A stretch of DNA of 64,000 bases from Phaeacidiphilus oryzae TH49 (GCF_000744815.1 NZ_JQMQ01000005.1:2426055-2490054); one strand, 5' to 3'; positions 28,083-42,149 are shown, counted from the first letter of the stretch. Notes: generated by a model not told the origin, from the letters alone. Made by a program: numbers and translations.

Positions 28083-29578
28083 AGTGCCGGTGCCTCCTCA
28101 AGCAGGGGGTGTCCCCACTTCTCGGTGAACGCTCGTTCCACCGCCGCACCTACCCGGTACAGGCGGTCGTCGGCCATCGCCGGGGCGATGATCTGAAGGC
28201 CGACCGGGAGATTGTCCTCCGGCGCCAGGCCGCAGGGCACGGACATCGCCGCGTTGCCCGCCAGGTTCGACGGAATGGTGCAGAGGTCCGCCAGGTACAT
28301 CGCCATCGGGTCGTCGGCGCGCTCGCCGATCGGGAAGGCGGTGGTCGGGGTGGTCGGCGAGATCAGCACGTCCACGTCGGCGAAGGCGCGGTCGAAGTCG
28401 CGGGTGATGAGGGTGCGGACCTTCTGCGCGCTGCCGTAGTAGGCGTCGTAGTACCCGGAGGAGAGGGCGTAGGTGCCCAGCATGATCCGGCGCTTCACCT
28501 CGGGGCCGAAGCCGGCCTCGCGGGTGAGGGCGGTGACGTCCTCGGCGGAGCGCGTGCCGTCGTCGCCGACCCGGAGGCCGTAGCGCATGGCGTCGAACCG
28601 GGCCAGGTTGGACGAGCACTCGGAGGGGGCGATCAGGTAGTACGCCGGGAGGGCGTAGGTGAAGGAGGGACAGGAGACCTCGACCACCTCGGCGCCCAGC
28701 TCGCGGAGGAGCTCCACCGACTCGTTGAAGCGCTGCATGACTCCGGGCTGGTAGCCCTCGCCGCCGAACTCCTTGACGACGCCGATCCGCATGCCGTCCA
28801 CGCTGCCGTTGCGGGCGGCCTCGACCACCGGCGGGACCGGGGCGTCGATGGAGGTGGAGTCCAGCGGGTCGTGGCCGGCGATCGCCTCGTGGAGGAGGGC
28901 CGCGTCCAGCACCGTGCGGGCGCAGGGGCCGCCCTGGTCCAGGGAGGAGGAGAAGGCGATCAGGCCGTAGCGGGAGACCGCGCCGTAGGTCGGCTTCACC
29001 CCGACGGTGCCGGTGACGGCGCCGGGCTGGCGGATCGAGCCGCCGGTGTCGGTGCCGATCGCGAGGGGGGCCTCGTAGGCGGCGAGGGCCGCGGCCGAGC
29101 CGCCGCCGGAGCCGCCGGGGATCCGGGCCAGGTCCCAGGGGTTGCCGGTGGGGCCGTAGGCGGAGTTCTCGGTGGAGGAGCCCATCGCGAACTCGTCCAT
29201 GTTGGTCTTGCCGAGGATGACCACGTCGGCGTCCTTGAGACGCTTGGTCAGCGTGGCGTCGTAGGGCGGGATCCAGCCCTCGAGGATCTTGGATCCGGCG
29301 GTCGTCGGGATGCCCTCGGTGGTGAAGACGTCCTTGAGGGCGAGCGGGACGCCGGCCAGGGGGCCGAGCTTCTCGCCGGCCTCCCGCTTGGCGTCCACGG
29401 CGCGGGCCTGGGCGAGGGCGCCGTCCGCGTCCACGTGGAGGAAGGCGTGCACCTTGCCGTCGACCGCGGCGATCCGGTCCAGGTGGGCCTGGGTGACCTC
29501 GACCGCGGTGACCTTGCCGGCGGCGACGGCCTCGGCGGTCTCGGCCGCGGTCCAGCGGGTGATGTCGGTGGCGGGCAT
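28079..29578 (-). CDS. gatA: Aspartyl/glutamyl-tRNA amidotransferase subunit A
   Basis: 499 residues, an amidase-signature enzyme that hydrolyses glutamine and feeds ammonia to GatB. The catalytic Lys-Ser-Ser triad is K82 (ALKDVF), S157 ([11 protein letters not shown]) and S181 ([13 protein letters not shown]). [19 protein letters not shown] is the standard GatA loop. It starts 6 nt after gatC and overlaps the following small gene by 4 nt. Streptomycetes lack GlnRS, so this pathway should be essential for Gln-tRNA. Confidence 0.96.
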   Translation of the reverse strand: MPATDITRWTAAETAEAVAAGKVTAVEVTQAHLDRIAAVDGKVHAFLHVDADGALAQARAVDAKREAGEKLGPLAGVPLALKDVFTTEGIPTTAGSKILEGWIPPYDATLTKRLKDADVVILGKTNMDEFAMGSSTENSAYGPTGNPWDLARIPGGSGGGSAAALAAYEAPLAIGTDTGGSIRQPGAVTGTVGVKPTYGAVSRYGLIAFSSSLDQGGPCARTVLDAALLHEAIAGHDPLDSTSIDAPVPPVVEAARNGSVDGMRIGVVKEFGGEGYQPGVMQRFNESVELLRELGAEVVEVSCPSFTYALPAYYLIAPSECSSNLARFDAMRYGLRVGDDGTRSAEDVTALTREAGFGPEVKRRIMLGTYALSSGYYDAYYGSAQKVRTLITRDFDRAFADVDVLISPTTPTTAFPIGERADDPMAMYLADLCTIPSNLAGNAAMSVPCGLAPEDNLPVGLQIIAPAMADDRLYRVGAAVERAFTEKWGHPLLEEAPAL

Positions 29579-29584
29579 CGGGTG

Positions 29585-29881
29585 TCAGTCCTCCCCGAGG
29601 ATCTGGGGCACGCGGAAACGCTCTTCCTCCTGGGCGGGGGCTCCGGAGAGCGCCTGCTGCGGCGTCAGCGAAGGACGCACCTCGTCCTTCCGCCAGACGT
29701 TGGTGAGCGGGAGGGGGTGCGAGGTCGGCGGGACGTCTTCTGCGGCGATCTCGCTGACGCGGGCTACCGCGTCGACGATGTCGTTGAGCTGGTCGGCGAA
29801 GTGGTCGAGCTCTTCGCTCTTCAGCTCCAGACGCGACAGCCGGGCGAGGTGGGCGACCTCCTCGCGCGTGATGCCAGGCAT
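29585..29881 (-). CDS. gatC: Aspartyl/glutamyl-tRNA amidotransferase subunit C
   Basis: 98 residues. [20 protein letters not shown] and [10 protein letters not shown] are the conserved N-terminal helices of GatC, which wraps between GatA and GatB and stabilises the complex. The C-terminus ends [10 protein letters not shown], the typical carboxyl tail. It is first gene of the gat operon, 128 bp from the RmdB-type gene upstream, so the operon promoter probably lies in 29882-30009. Confidence 0.95.
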   Translation of the reverse strand: MPGITREEVAHLARLSRLELKSEELDHFADQLNDIVDAVARVSEIAAEDVPPTSHPLPLTNVWRKDEVRPSLTPQQALSGAPAQEEERFRVPQILGED

Positions 29882-30009
29882 GCGGCGATTCCTCAGGGTG
29901 AGATCTCGGGTGTGGTCCGGCCCCCATCCTACGGACCCGCGGGGGCGGGCTGCGCGGGGCTTTCCCGGGGGTGCCCCGGATGACGCCCGACGGGCGAACC
30001 GGCGGCGCC

Positions 30010-31566
30010 CTACGGGCTCATCGGCGCGCTGTTCGCGCGCACCCGGAGCCAGGCCGTCGCCTGGTCGGCCGGCAGCGCCGCGGAGACCAGCCAGCCCTGG
30101 ACCGCGTCGCAGCCCATCGCGCTGAGCCGGTCCCAGGTCTCGTCGTCCTCGACGCCCTCGGCGACCACCGTGAGCCCCAGCGAGTGCGCCAGCTGCACCG
30201 AGCAGCGGACCACCGCCGCGTCGTGGTCGTCGGCGACCATCCGGGAGACGAAGGAGCGGTCTATCTTCAGCTCGCCCACCGGCAGCCTGCGCAGCCGGAC
30301 CAGCGAGGAGTACCCGGTGCCGAAGTCGTCCAGGGACATCCCGATCCCGTGCCGGCGGAGCTCCTCCAGGGTGTCGGAGGCGAGTTGCCCGTCCTCCAGC
30401 AGGAGCCGCTCGGTGATCTCCAGGAGGAGGGCGCACGGCGGGAGCCCGTAGCGGGCGAGGCGGTCGGCGACCGAGGCCGCGAAACCCGGACGGAGCATGT
30501 CGCGCGGTGAGACGTTGACGGCGACCTGGATCGGCAGGCCCTGGCCGTGCCAGTCGGCGAGCTGCCGGACGGCGGCGTCCAGCACGTAGTCGGTGAGGTG
30601 CGGCATCAGGCCGCTGGACTCGGCGAGGCCGACGAACTCCTCGGGGCTGACCGGGCCGCGCCCGGCCCGGTCCCAGCGGACCAGCGCCTCCAGGCCGACG
30701 ACCTGGCCGTCGAAGGCCACCTTCGGCTGGTAGTGGAGCTCGACCTCCGCGGTGTCCAGCGCCCGGCGGAGGTCGCCGAGGAGGCCGAGCCGGAGCGGCG
30801 TCTCGGCGTCCCGCTCGGGGGCGTAGCACTCGACGCCGCTGCGGGCGCGCTGCGCCTGGCCCATGGCCACGTCCGCGCGGCGGATCAGGGTCTCGGCGTT
30901 CTCGGCGTGGTCCGGCCAGGCGGCGACGCCGGCGCTGGTCTCGATCACCAGGTGCAGCCCGTCCAGGCTGAGCGGGGCGGCGAGTTCGGTGGAGAGCGCC
31001 CGGGCGGTGGCCTCCAGGGCCGGCAGGTCGGGGACGTCCGGCAGCAGGACGGCGAACTCGTCGCCGCCGAGCCGGGCGGTGAGCGCGCCGGGGCCGACCG
31101 CCTGTCGCAGCCGCTCGCCGATCCTGACCAGCAGCCGGTCGCCGGCCGCGTGGCCGAGGGTGTCGTTGAGGGCGCGGAAGCGGTCGACGTCGAGGAGGAT
31201 CAGCCCGACCCGCTCGTCCTCCCGTTCCCGCGCCTTGGCGCGGGCCAGCGCACCGCGCACGGCGGCCAGCATCGCCTGGCGGTTGGGCAGCCCCGTGAGC
31301 GGATCGGTGAGCTGGTCGCGCGCCCGGCCGCGGGCGATCCACCAGGCGGTGACCAGCACCGCCAGCGGTACCGCGAAGAGCGGCAGCAGGCCCGGCGCCG
31401 AGGCGCCGACCACGAGCCCCAGCGGGATCAGCGGCGCCCCGCCGAGCACCAGCACCAGCGCTCCCAGCAGAAGCGGCCCGGTCGCCGTCCCGTCTCCCAC
31501 ACCGTGCACCAGCCACAGCGTCGCCGCCCGGGCCCTTTCCCCGGCAGCCCCCCGAAGTCGCCGCAT
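30010..31566 (-). CDS. rmdB: Membrane GGDEF-EAL protein, RmdB-type c-di-GMP phosphodiesterase
   Basis: 518 residues from ATG 31566, with GGAGG 7 nt upstream. Two membrane spans (about 30-75) precede a GGDEF domain (motif intact at 167-171, no RxxD inhibitory site) and an EAL domain with its catalytic set intact: EAL 293-295, N351, E383, DD 413-414, K434, E470 and Q490. The position between gatC and ligA matches S. coelicolor SCO5495 (RmdB), reported as a c-di-GMP phosphodiesterase affecting aerial mycelium formation. Both motifs are intact, so dual activity cannot be excluded. This is the second c-di-GMP enzyme in 15 kb. Confidence 0.85.
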   Translation of the reverse strand: MRRLRGAAGERARAATLWLVHGVGDGTATGPLLLGALVLVLGGAPLIPLGLVVGASAPGLLPLFAVPLAVLVTAWWIARGRARDQLTDPLTGLPNRQAMLAAVRGALARAKAREREDERVGLILLDVDRFRALNDTLGHAAGDRLLVRIGERLRQAVGPGALTARLGGDEFAVLLPDVPDLPALEATARALSTELAAPLSLDGLHLVIETSAGVAAWPDHAENAETLIRRADVAMGQAQRARSGVECYAPERDAETPLRLGLLGDLRRALDTAEVELHYQPKVAFDGQVVGLEALVRWDRAGRGPVSPEEFVGLAESSGLMPHLTDYVLDAAVRQLADWHGQGLPIQVAVNVSPRDMLRPGFAASVADRLARYGLPPCALLLEITERLLLEDGQLASDTLEELRRHGIGMSLDDFGTGYSSLVRLRRLPVGELKIDRSFVSRMVADDHDAAVVRCSVQLAHSLGLTVVAEGVEDDETWDRLSAMGCDAVQGWLVSAALPADQATAWLRVRANSAPMSP

Positions 31567-31983
31567 CCACTGCCTCCGTCCGCCCCCTGCAGCACGCCGC
31601 CGTGTCGCCGGGCGCAGCGACGGCTCAGCTGCGCGGCATGCAGCCAGCAGCCGCGCACCGCCCCGTGGGGGCAGGCGACCGAGGACGCCCGGCGGGCGGC
31701 GGACGGACCTCGCGGGAGCCGACCGGCCTGCCGGGCACCCGCCGTACTGAGGAGTCCCCGCGCCGGTCCGCACAGCCCGGCGTCAGCCCGCTCGCGACGG
31801 GCTGTCTTCAAGCGTAAAGCCGCACTCCCCCGCTGCGCCCCGAATCGGACAGACGCGTCCGAGCGCTGACGCTACCGGCCAGTCGGTCGTAGGATGCGCA
31901 CCCCACGCGCCCATTTGCCCAGAGGGCGCGCGAAGCAGCGGACGCGGAAGGGGAACTGACGGTTCCTCACCGCGGCCGGGGCG
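31567..31983. other. Non-coding interval ligA / rmdB
   Basis: No convincing gene. It has a short hairpin CAGCCCG/CGGGCTG (31784-31804), a plus-strand promoter-like sequence (31866-31895), and a GCGCCC/GGGCGC hairpin (about 31907-31929) that may be the 3' end of the ligA mRNA or of a short plus-strand RNA. Confidence 0.4.
31866..31895 (+). promoter_or_regulatory. Orphan vegetative promoter-like sequence
   Basis: CTGACG (31866-31871), an 18-bp spacer and TAGGAT (31890-31895) fit the HrdB-type pattern of Streptomyces. It points toward the 3' end of ligA on the opposite strand, where there is no plus-strand gene for over 4 kb, so any product would be a small or antisense RNA. Sequence match only. 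Confidence 0.3.
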
Positions 31984-35333
<3,350 letters not shown>

Positions 35334-35365
35334 ACCGGCAGCCTACGGGAACGACCGGCGCCGGC

Positions 35366-36058
35366 TCAGCGGCCGGGGCGGACGGTGAGGTCGGTGACCT
35401 CGGCGTCGCGCGGCAGGTCGAGCGCGGTGAGGACGGTGGTGGCCACCGACTCCGGGTCGATCCAGGCCTCCGGGTCGTACGAGGAGCCCTCCTGGGCGTG
35501 CACCTTCTCCTGCATCGGGGTGGCGGTCCGGCCGGGGTAGACCGAGGTGACCCGGACGCCGTTGCCGTGCTCCTCCGCGCGCAGCGCGTCGGCCAGCGCC
35601 CGCAGCCCGTGCTTGGAGGCCGCGTACGCCGCCCAGTCGGGGTTGGCGCGCAGCCCGGCGCCGGAGTTGACGAAGAGGACCTGGCCGCAGGCGGCGCGCA
35701 GGGCCGGCAGGAAGAGCCTGGTCAGCTCGGCGGGGGCGACCAGGTTGGCGGCGAGGGTCTCGTTCCACACCTTGGGGGTGAGGTCGCCGACCGGGCCCAG
35801 CTCCACCACCCCCGCGACGTGCAGCAGGGAGTCCAGCTCGACCGGCTGCTCGGGCTGCTGGCCGAGGGCCCAGGAGAGGCGCTCGGGCTGGGCCAGGTCT
35901 CCGACCAGGGTCCGGGCGCCGGGGAAGCGCTCGCGGAGCTCCGCCGCGCGGGCCGCGGAGCGGGCGAGCAGCCAGAGCTGGTCGCCGCGCTGGGACAGCC
36001 GCCGCGCCACGGCCGCGCCGATGCCGGAGCCCGCGCCGGTGATGAGGTGGTTCGCCAT
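35366..36058 (-). CDS. Short-chain dehydrogenase/reductase
   Basis: 230 residues. The cofactor motif is TGAGSGIGAAVARRL (7-21) and the active site is Ser in FVNSGAG with Tyr and Lys in YAASKHG. It is a classical SDR of unknown substrate. The longer frame upstream of the ATG (36056-36058) overlaps the start of the divergent RCK gene, so the short form is preferred, with GAGGA upstream. It lies 32 bp upstream of the MetE-like gene and may share its transcript. Confidence 0.88.
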   Translation of the reverse strand: MANHLITGAGSGIGAAVARRLSQRGDQLWLLARSAARAAELRERFPGARTLVGDLAQPERLSWALGQQPEQPVELDSLLHVAGVVELGPVGDLTPKVWNETLAANLVAPAELTRLFLPALRAACGQVLFVNSGAGLRANPDWAAYAASKHGLRALADALRAEEHGNGVRVTSVYPGRTATPMQEKVHAQEGSSYDPEAWIDPESVATTVLTALDLPRDAEVTDLTVRPGR

Positions 36059-36189
36059 GGGGAAGATCCTCGCACGCCCGGTGGGGTACGCGGGGCTGCC
36101 GGGTGCGGCGTGGGAGGGGGCTGCGCACGGTGGGGGCGCACCACTAACCTGACAGCGCGTCAACCTAACGATCGCAGGGGGAACTTCAC

Positions 36190-39015
36190 GTGACCGCGCC
36201 CACCGGACACATGATCGTCTGCGGAAACGATCCCCTGACCCATCGCCTCGCCCTCGACCTGGTGCACCTCTACAACGAGCGGGTCGTGCTGATCGTCCCC
36301 GCGCCGGAGTCGCTGCACGGGCCCCAGCTGATCCAGCTCGCCGACGAGAACCCGGACACCGTCCGGGTCGTGGAGGGCCGCGCGCCCGACGAGGAGGCGC
36401 TGAAGGCGGCCGGCATCGCCTCCGCCGCCGCACTGGCCCTCACCATGGACGACGACCAGGAGACCATCCACGCGGCGCTCCTCGCCCGCGGCCTCAACCC
36501 GCGGATCCGGCTGGTCCTGCAGATCTTCGACCGCACCCTCGGCCGCCGGGTCAAGTCGCTGCTGGACCGCGCGGCCGAGCGCACCCTCCACCTGCCGCCG
36601 GTGGGCACGCCGGGGGCGGCCGCGGCCGGCCTGGACGGACCGGACGCCTACCCGTCCACCGCCATCCTCTCCGCCTCGGCCACCGCCGCCCCGGCCCTGG
36701 TCGCCGCCGCGCTGCCGCGGCACCGGCATCTGATCCCGGTGGACGGCGGGATGCTGACGGTCAACCAGTTCCACCCCGGCGAGCGGCCGCCCCCGCGCGA
36801 CCAGACGATCGCCCTGCTGCTCTCCCGCCCGCACGCCGACTCGGCCACCCCCGCCCCCCGCCTCCTGCCGGACGACGACGAGGCCCGCGAGGCCCTGCGG
36901 GCCGGCAGCGCCGTCCGGGCCGCGCTCACCGTCTCCCACTCTGCCACCGCCCAGCCGCCGCGCGGCCGGCTCGCCTTCCCGCTCGGTGCCCTCTTCCCGC
37001 GCCGGCTGCGGCTGGCCGCGGCCGCCTTCGCGGTCGTGGTGGTGGTGCTGGCGGCGGCCAACTGGCTGTTCGCCGGGGCCTCGCCGGGCGGCGCGCTGTA
37101 CCGGGTGCTGATGGACGTCGCCGACATGAGCAATCCGGAGAACGGCGCCTCCCCGGCCCGCAAGCTCCTCCAACTCCTCGCCGCCTACACCGGGATGGCG
37201 ATCACCCCGCTGATCCTCGCCCTGGTGCTGGACGCGCTGGGCGCCCTCGGCACCACCTTCCGCCACCCGCCGCGCCGGATGACCGGCCACGTCATCCTGA
37301 TCGGCCTCGGCAAGATCGGCACCCGGGTGCTGGACCGGCTCACCAGCCTCGGCGTCCCCGTCGTCTGCATCGAGCGCGACCCCAAGGCGCGCGGGCTCCA
37401 GCTGGCCCGCCGGCGGCAGGTGCCGGTGGTGGTCGGCGACGTCTCCTTCCCCGAGGTGTACGAGCAGGCCCGGATCGGCCGCAGCAGCACGGTGCTCGCG
37501 CTGACCAGCGACGACCGGGTCAACCTGGAGGCCGTGCTGTACGCCAGGGACCGGCATCCGGCGGTGGGAGTGGTGCTGCGGCTCTTCGACGACGAGTTCG
37601 CCAGCACGGTGTACCGCGCACTGCGGGCCGGTGACCCGCCGCAGCTGGCGGCGGTCCAGCGGGAGGACCGGCCGACGGTCAGCCGCAGCGTCTCCTTCCT
37701 GGCGGCCCCCGCGTTCTCGGCGGCGATGCTGGGGCGCCAGGTGCTGGCCTCGATCCCGGTCGAGCGGCAGGTGCTGCTGGTCGCGGTGGTGGACGTGCAC
37801 GGGCAGCCGGAGCTGGGCGGCCGTACCGTACGGCAGGCGTTCCGGCCCGGGGGCTGGCGGGTGATCGGCATCGTCAGCGGCTCGGACCGGCGCCGGCCGC
37901 TGGACGGCTCCGGCCCCGAGGCCGAGGGCGACACCCTCGGCCGTGGGGTGGCGCTGCGCCGCCGCCGGCGGCGGAGCCTCCTCCCGGCGGGCCTCCGCCG
38001 CGCGCAGGGGGCGGGGGCGGCCCCGGGGCCCGAGGAGCCGGGGGCCGAGGAGGGGCGGCCGGTCGTCGACTGGCAGCCCTCGCCGGACGAGCGGCTCCAG
38101 GAGGACCAGCGGGTCGTGGTCATCGCCACCCGCGAGGGCCTCGGGCATCTGCTGCAGCGCCGCGGGGCGGACGGCCGGACCACGGCCCCGTCGGCGACGC
38201 CGCCGCAGCCGGCGTCCTCGGAGCGGGCCCCGGCGCCCGAGCAGGCCCCGGTCCCAGAGCAGCCCGGGCCCGCTGCGGAGCCGGTACCGGCGACCACCGC
38301 CGCCGTCGCTCCGGCGACGGGCGCGGCATCGGAGCGGGCGCCGGAGCGGGCGCCGACGGCGCCGGTGGTGGCGGCGCCCGCGGCGGTGTCGGATCCCCGG
38401 CTCGGGGCGTGGGGGGCCGGTCCTGGCCCGGGCGCCCGCACCAGTCCCACCCAGCCGCTGGGCGGCGCCGGAGCGGGCACCGGGGCCAGGACCGGCGCCC
38501 CACGCCCCGAGCCGGACGCGGAATCGGCCCCGGCCTCCGCGGCCGCCCAGGCCCCCGCCGCAGCCCCGGCCTCCGCGGCGCAGCAGCCGCGGCCCGCACG
38601 GCGGTCCCGGTTCCGGCACTCCGAGGGGAGCAGCGCGGTCCTGTCCGGGGGCCGGCAGTCGCAGCGGCCGCCGCAGCCGCAGCCTCGGCCGCAGGCCGCC
38701 GAGGCGGAGCACGCGCAGCCCTCGGACGCGGTACCGGCGGCCTTCGCCGGGGCGCCTTCGCGCGCGGAGCGGGAGGAGATCGGCGACCAGCCGACCGTGC
38801 CGCTGCCGCAGGCCCCGCGGGCGCTGCCGAGTGCCCCGTACCGGCCGGGCGAGCGCCTCCGCCGGGCGCGGCGGCGGGCGCCGGAGGACGCGGAGCATCC
38901 GTTCGCCGCGGCGGAGGCGGAGGAGGAGCAGACGGCGACGGCACCGCCGCCGCCCTCCGACGCGGAGCCGGGCGGCGCCCGGGGCGAGGACCGGCCGGAG
39001 GCGGCCGCGCCCTAG
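36190..39015 (+). CDS. Membrane protein with two RCK (TrkA-N) domains and a long disordered tail
   Basis: 941 residues, GTG start with a purine-rich site 8 nt upstream. The first RCK-like domain (about 5-130) has the degenerate nucleotide motif VCGNDPLTHRL. Two membrane spans (about 277-300 and 335-355) flank a loop resembling a pore region. The second RCK domain (about 365-500) has the intact motif ILIGLGKIGTRVLDRL and the acidic CIERD. Residues about 650-941 are a Pro/Ala/Gln/Glu-rich, low-complexity tail with near repeats (LGAWGAGPGPGAR, LGGAGAGTGAR). The layout recalls CASTOR/POLLUX-like ligand-gated cation channels, so ion transport is the best guess. The tail is not part of that family. 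Confidence 0.75.
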   Translation: MTAPTGHMIVCGNDPLTHRLALDLVHLYNERVVLIVPAPESLHGPQLIQLADENPDTVRVVEGRAPDEEALKAAGIASAAALALTMDDDQETIHAALLARGLNPRIRLVLQIFDRTLGRRVKSLLDRAAERTLHLPPVGTPGAAAAGLDGPDAYPSTAILSASATAAPALVAAALPRHRHLIPVDGGMLTVNQFHPGERPPPRDQTIALLLSRPHADSATPAPRLLPDDDEAREALRAGSAVRAALTVSHSATAQPPRGRLAFPLGALFPRRLRLAAAAFAVVVVVLAAANWLFAGASPGGALYRVLMDVADMSNPENGASPARKLLQLLAAYTGMAITPLILALVLDALGALGTTFRHPPRRMTGHVILIGLGKIGTRVLDRLTSLGVPVVCIERDPKARGLQLARRRQVPVVVGDVSFPEVYEQARIGRSSTVLALTSDDRVNLEAVLYARDRHPAVGVVLRLFDDEFASTVYRALRAGDPPQLAAVQREDRPTVSRSVSFLAAPAFSAAMLGRQVLASIPVERQVLLVAVVDVHGQPELGGRTVRQAFRPGGWRVIGIVSGSDRRRPLDGSGPEAEGDTLGRGVALRRRRRRSLLPAGLRRAQGAGAAPGPEEPGAEEGRPVVDWQPSPDERLQEDQRVVVIATREGLGHLLQRRGADGRTTAPSATPPQPASSERAPAPEQAPVPEQPGPAAEPVPATTAAVAPATGAASERAPERAPTAPVVAAPAAVSDPRLGAWGAGPGPGARTSPTQPLGGAGAGTGARTGAPRPEPDAESAPASAAAQAPAAAPASAAQQPRPARRSRFRHSEGSSAVLSGGRQSQRPPQPQPRPQAAEAEHAQPSDAVPAAFAGAPSRAEREEIGDQPTVPLPQAPRALPSAPYRPGERLRRARRRAPEDAEHPFAAAEAEEEQTATAPPPPSDAEPGGARGEDRPEAAAP

Positions 39016-39061
39016 CGGGCTCGGCGCGCGGTCCCCGCCCCAGAGCTCAGCCCGAGGGCGC

Positions 39062-39592
39062 TCAGCCCGCCGGCGTCAGCAGGTCCAGGACCTCGGCGGG
39101 GTCGGAGGTGAAGGCCGCCAGCTGCGCGGACGGTATGGGGAGGAAGCCGTCCACGTCCATCCGCCGGAGCTGGGCGCGCAGGCCGTCGTAGAAGCCCTCG
39201 GTGTCCAGGAAGACGATCGGCTTGGCGTGGTGGCCGTGCTTCTTGAGCTCCAGGATCTCGGTGACCTCGTCCAGCGTCCCCATCCCGCCGACCAGCACCA
39301 CGATCGCGTCCCCGCGCCCCAGCAGCTGGCCCTTGCGCGCCCCCAGGTTCGGCGTCACCACCATCTCGTCCGCGCCTTCGAAGGCCTTGTGCGCGAGGAA
39401 CTCCACCGTGATCCCGACCAGTTTTCCGCCGGCCCCGCGCACCCCCCGGGCGAGATCGCCCATCAGGCCCGAGTCGGACCCGCCCCACACCAGGGTGTGG
39501 CCGCCCGCGCCCAGGAGCCGGGCGAACTCCAGCGCCGGCCGGGTGTAGCGCTCCTCGATCTCGTTGGCGGCACAGAAAACGGTGATGTTCAT
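39062..39592 (-). CDS. LOG family protein (TIGR00730, cytokinin-activation-like)
   Basis: 176 residues. VWGGSDSGLMGDLARG and the loop VGGMGTLDEVTEILEL correspond to the LOG motifs GGGxxGLM and PGGxGTxxE. The first Pro is Val here. Members release the base from nucleoside monophosphates (phosphoribohydrolase), the step that activates cytokinins in plants. The bacterial role is often nucleotide clean-up. The gene ends 46 bp from the end of the convergent RCK gene and lies 33 bp after mnmA, so it may be cotranscribed with the thiolation genes. Confidence 0.85.
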   Translation of the reverse strand: MNITVFCAANEIEERYTRPALEFARLLGAGGHTLVWGGSDSGLMGDLARGVRGAGGKLVGITVEFLAHKAFEGADEMVVTPNLGARKGQLLGRGDAIVVLVGGMGTLDEVTEILELKKHGHHAKPIVFLDTEGFYDGLRAQLRRMDVDGFLPIPSAQLAAFTSDPAEVLDLLTPAG

Positions 39593-39625
39593 GGCACCAC
39601 CATGCCCTACCGGTCCGACGGGCCC

Positions 39626-40750
39626 CTAGGCGGGCGCCGGCGAGGCCGTGCGCCCGGTGCTCGCGATGGTGGCCGAGCCGACCACCCGGGTGCCGTCGTA
39701 GAGCACCACCGCCTGCCCCGGTGCGATCCCCCGCGCGGGGCTCTCCAGACGGACCGTCAGTTCGCCGCCGTCGGCCGAGAGTTCGGCGCTGACCGGGATC
39801 TCCGCGCCATGCGCGCGCAGCTGTGCCCCGTACCGCCCGGCCGAGCCGGCCGCCGGCGCAGAACCGCACCAGCGGGGCTTGATGCCGGTGAGGAGGTTCA
39901 CATCCAGCTCCTCGGCCGGGCCGACCGTGACCCGGTTGTCGACCACCGAGACGTCCAGCACGAACCGCGGCTTGCCGTCCGCCGCCGGGCGGCCGAGCCG
40001 CAGCCCCTTGCGCTGGCCGACGGTGAACGCATACGCGCCCTCGTGCTCGCCGAGGACGTTGCCCTCGGTGTCGACGATCTCGCCCTTCTCGGTGCCGAGC
40101 CGCTCGGCCAGGAAGGCCCGGGTGTCGCCGTCGGCGATGAAGCAGATGTCGTGGCTGTCCGGCTTGCGGGCGACGGCGAGGCCGCGCCGTTCCGCCTCGG
40201 CCCGCACCTCCTCCTTGGGGGTGTCGCCGAGCGGGAAGAGGGAGTGCGCCAGCTGGTCCTCGTCCAGCACCCCGAGGACGTAGGACTGGTCCTTGGCGGG
40301 GTCCGCGGAGCGGTGCAACTCGCGGCTGCCGTCCGGGAGTTCGACGACCCGGGCGTAGTGGCCCGTGCAGACCGCGTCGAAGCCCAGGGCACGGGCCCGG
40401 TCCAGCAGCGCGGCGAACTTGATCTTCTCGTTGCAGCGCAGGCAGGGGTTGGGGGTGCGGCCGGCCGCATACTCCGCCACGAAGTCGTCGACGACGTCCT
40501 CGCGGAACCGCTCGGCCAGGTCCCAGACGTAGAAGGGGATGCCGATCACGTCCGCCGCCCGCCGGGCGTCCCGGGAGTCCTCCAGGGTGCAGCAGCCCCG
40601 GGCGCCGGTGCGGAAGGACTGCGGGTTGCTGGAGAGGGCGAGGTGGACGCCGGTGACGTCGTGGCCGGCTTCGGCGGCGCGCGCGGCGGCCACCGCGGAG
40701 TCGACGCCCCCGGACATGGCCGCGAGCACGCGGAGCGGTTCAGTATGCAT
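39626..40750 (-). CDS. mnmA: tRNA-specific 2-thiouridylase
   Basis: 374 residues. The ATP pyrophosphatase loop is SGGVDS (13-18). The catalytic cysteine pair is C103 ([12 protein letters not shown]) and C203 ([11 protein letters not shown]), with GHYARV and the central QSYVLG motif. It thiolates U34 of tRNA Lys, Glu and Gln using sulfur relayed from a cysteine desulfurase, encoded directly upstream. Good site GGGAGG before the ATG. The preceding 107-bp gap holds no gene. Confidence 0.95.
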   Translation of the reverse strand: MHTEPLRVLAAMSGGVDSAVAAARAAEAGHDVTGVHLALSSNPQSFRTGARGCCTLEDSRDARRAADVIGIPFYVWDLAERFREDVVDDFVAEYAAGRTPNPCLRCNEKIKFAALLDRARALGFDAVCTGHYARVVELPDGSRELHRSADPAKDQSYVLGVLDEDQLAHSLFPLGDTPKEEVRAEAERRGLAVARKPDSHDICFIADGDTRAFLAERLGTEKGEIVDTEGNVLGEHEGAYAFTVGQRKGLRLGRPAADGKPRFVLDVSVVDNRVTVGPAEELDVNLLTGIKPRWCGSAPAAGSAGRYGAQLRAHGAEIPVSAELSADGGELTVRLESPARGIAPGQAVVLYDGTRVVGSATIASTGRTASPAPA

Positions 40751-40857
40751 GGCGCCTCCCAGGGTACGGGTTCGGCCGCCGACCGCCGCGGGCGGCCGCG
40801 TCCTACCGCTGTCCGCCCAGGTACGCCCGGGCCCGCCCAGGGACGCTCGCGCCCGCC

Positions 40858-42039
40858 CTACCGCCGGGCCGAGGCGTACCCCGCCGCGCGGGCCCGCTCG
40901 ACCGCCGCGGGCAGCGCCGCCAGCAACGCGTCCACGTCCGAGTCGACCGAGGTGTGGCCGAGTGAGAAGCGCAGCGAGGAGCGCGCCGACCTCGCGTCCC
41001 GGCCCATCGCCAGCAGGACGTGGCTGGGCTGCGGGACCCCGGCCGAGCAGGCCGAGCCGGTGGAGCACTCGATGCCCTGGGCGTCCAGCAGCATCAGCAG
41101 GGCGTCGCCCTCGCAGCCGGGGAAGGAGAAGTGGGCGTTGGCCGCCAGCCGGCCCTCGGCGGCCGGGTCGCCGTTGAGCACCGCGTCCGGCACGGCCGCC
41201 AGCACCCCGGCCACCAGCCGGTCGCGCAGCGCGGCGACGGCCCGCACATGCTCGGCCCGGCGGGCCGCGACCGCCTCGGCGGCGGCGGCGAAGGCGGCGG
41301 TGCCCGGCACGTCCAGGGTGCCCGAGCGGACGTCCCGCTCCTGCCCGCCGCCGTGCAGCAGCGGCACCGGGTTCACCCCGCGCCCCAGCAGCAGGGCGCC
41401 CACCCCGTACGGGCCGCCGATCTTGTGCGCGGTGACGGTGAGGGCGTCCACCCGGCTCTCCGCGAAGTCCACCGGCAGCTGGCCGAAGGCCTGCACCGCG
41501 TCGGAGTGCACGGGGATGCCGAACTCCGCTGCCACGGCGGCGAGTTCCGCCACCGGCTGGACGGTGCCCACCTCGTTGTTCGCCCACATCACGGTGACCA
41601 GGGCGACCGTCTCCGGCGAGTCGCCGATGACGGCGCGCAGCGCCTCGGGGTGCACCCGGCCGAGCCCGTCCACCGGCAGCCACTCCACCCGGGCGCCCTC
41701 GTGGGCGGCCAGCCATTCCACCGCGTCCAGCACGGCGTGGTGCTCGACCGGGGAGCAGAGCACCCGGACCCGGGCCGGGTCGGCGTCCCGCCGGGCCCAG
41801 TACAGGCCCTTGACGGCCAGGTTGTCGGATTCCGTGCCGCCGCCGGTGAAGACGATCTCGCTCGGACGGGCGCCGAGGGCGGCGGCCAGGGTCTCCCTGG
41901 ACTCCTCGACGACGCGGCGCGCCCGCCGGCCGGCGGCGTGGAGGGAGGAGGCGTTGCCGGTGCTGCCGAGGTGGGCGGTCATCGCGTTGACCGCCTCGGG
42001 CAGCATCGGGGTGGTGGCCGCATGGTCGAAGTAGGGCAT
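40858..42039 (-). CDS. Cysteine desulfurase (IscS/NifS type)
   Basis: 393 residues, PLP-dependent class V fold. The PLP lysine is K206 ([10 protein letters not shown]), the His that stacks on PLP lies in [10 protein letters not shown], and the persulfide cysteine is C331 in STGSACSAG. It makes alanine and an enzyme persulfide from cysteine. It is adjacent to mnmA and on the same strand, so tRNA thiolation is the likely main use. Fe-S assembly in streptomycetes usually depends on a separate SufS. The start [12 protein letters not shown] is the family N-terminus. Confidence 0.93.
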   Translation of the reverse strand: MPYFDHAATTPMLPEAVNAMTAHLGSTGNASSLHAAGRRARRVVEESRETLAAALGARPSEIVFTGGGTESDNLAVKGLYWARRDADPARVRVLCSPVEHHAVLDAVEWLAAHEGARVEWLPVDGLGRVHPEALRAVIGDSPETVALVTVMWANNEVGTVQPVAELAAVAAEFGIPVHSDAVQAFGQLPVDFAESRVDALTVTAHKIGGPYGVGALLLGRGVNPVPLLHGGGQERDVRSGTLDVPGTAAFAAAAEAVAARRAEHVRAVAALRDRLVAGVLAAVPDAVLNGDPAAEGRLAANAHFSFPGCEGDALLMLLDAQGIECSTGSACSAGVPQPSHVLLAMGRDARSARSSLRFSLGHTSVDSDVDALLAALPAAVERARAAGYASARR

Positions 42040-42136
42040 GGCGCGGCAATTCTATGGTCCGGGCGGCCTCCTTCCCCACCGGCGTCCGCCCCCGGTGCGG
42101 ACGATCTTCCCAAGGACCGTTGTCCCGGCGTGCGGA

Positions 42137-42149
42137 GATCCTTAGGATC
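42137..42149. promoter_or_regulatory. Palindrome in the iclR / cysteine desulfurase divergent promoter region
   Basis: GATCC-TTA-GGATC is a perfect interrupted palindrome 34 bp before the iclR ATG. IclR proteins bind short palindromes and often repress themselves, so this is a candidate operator. No other evidence. Confidence 0.3.
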
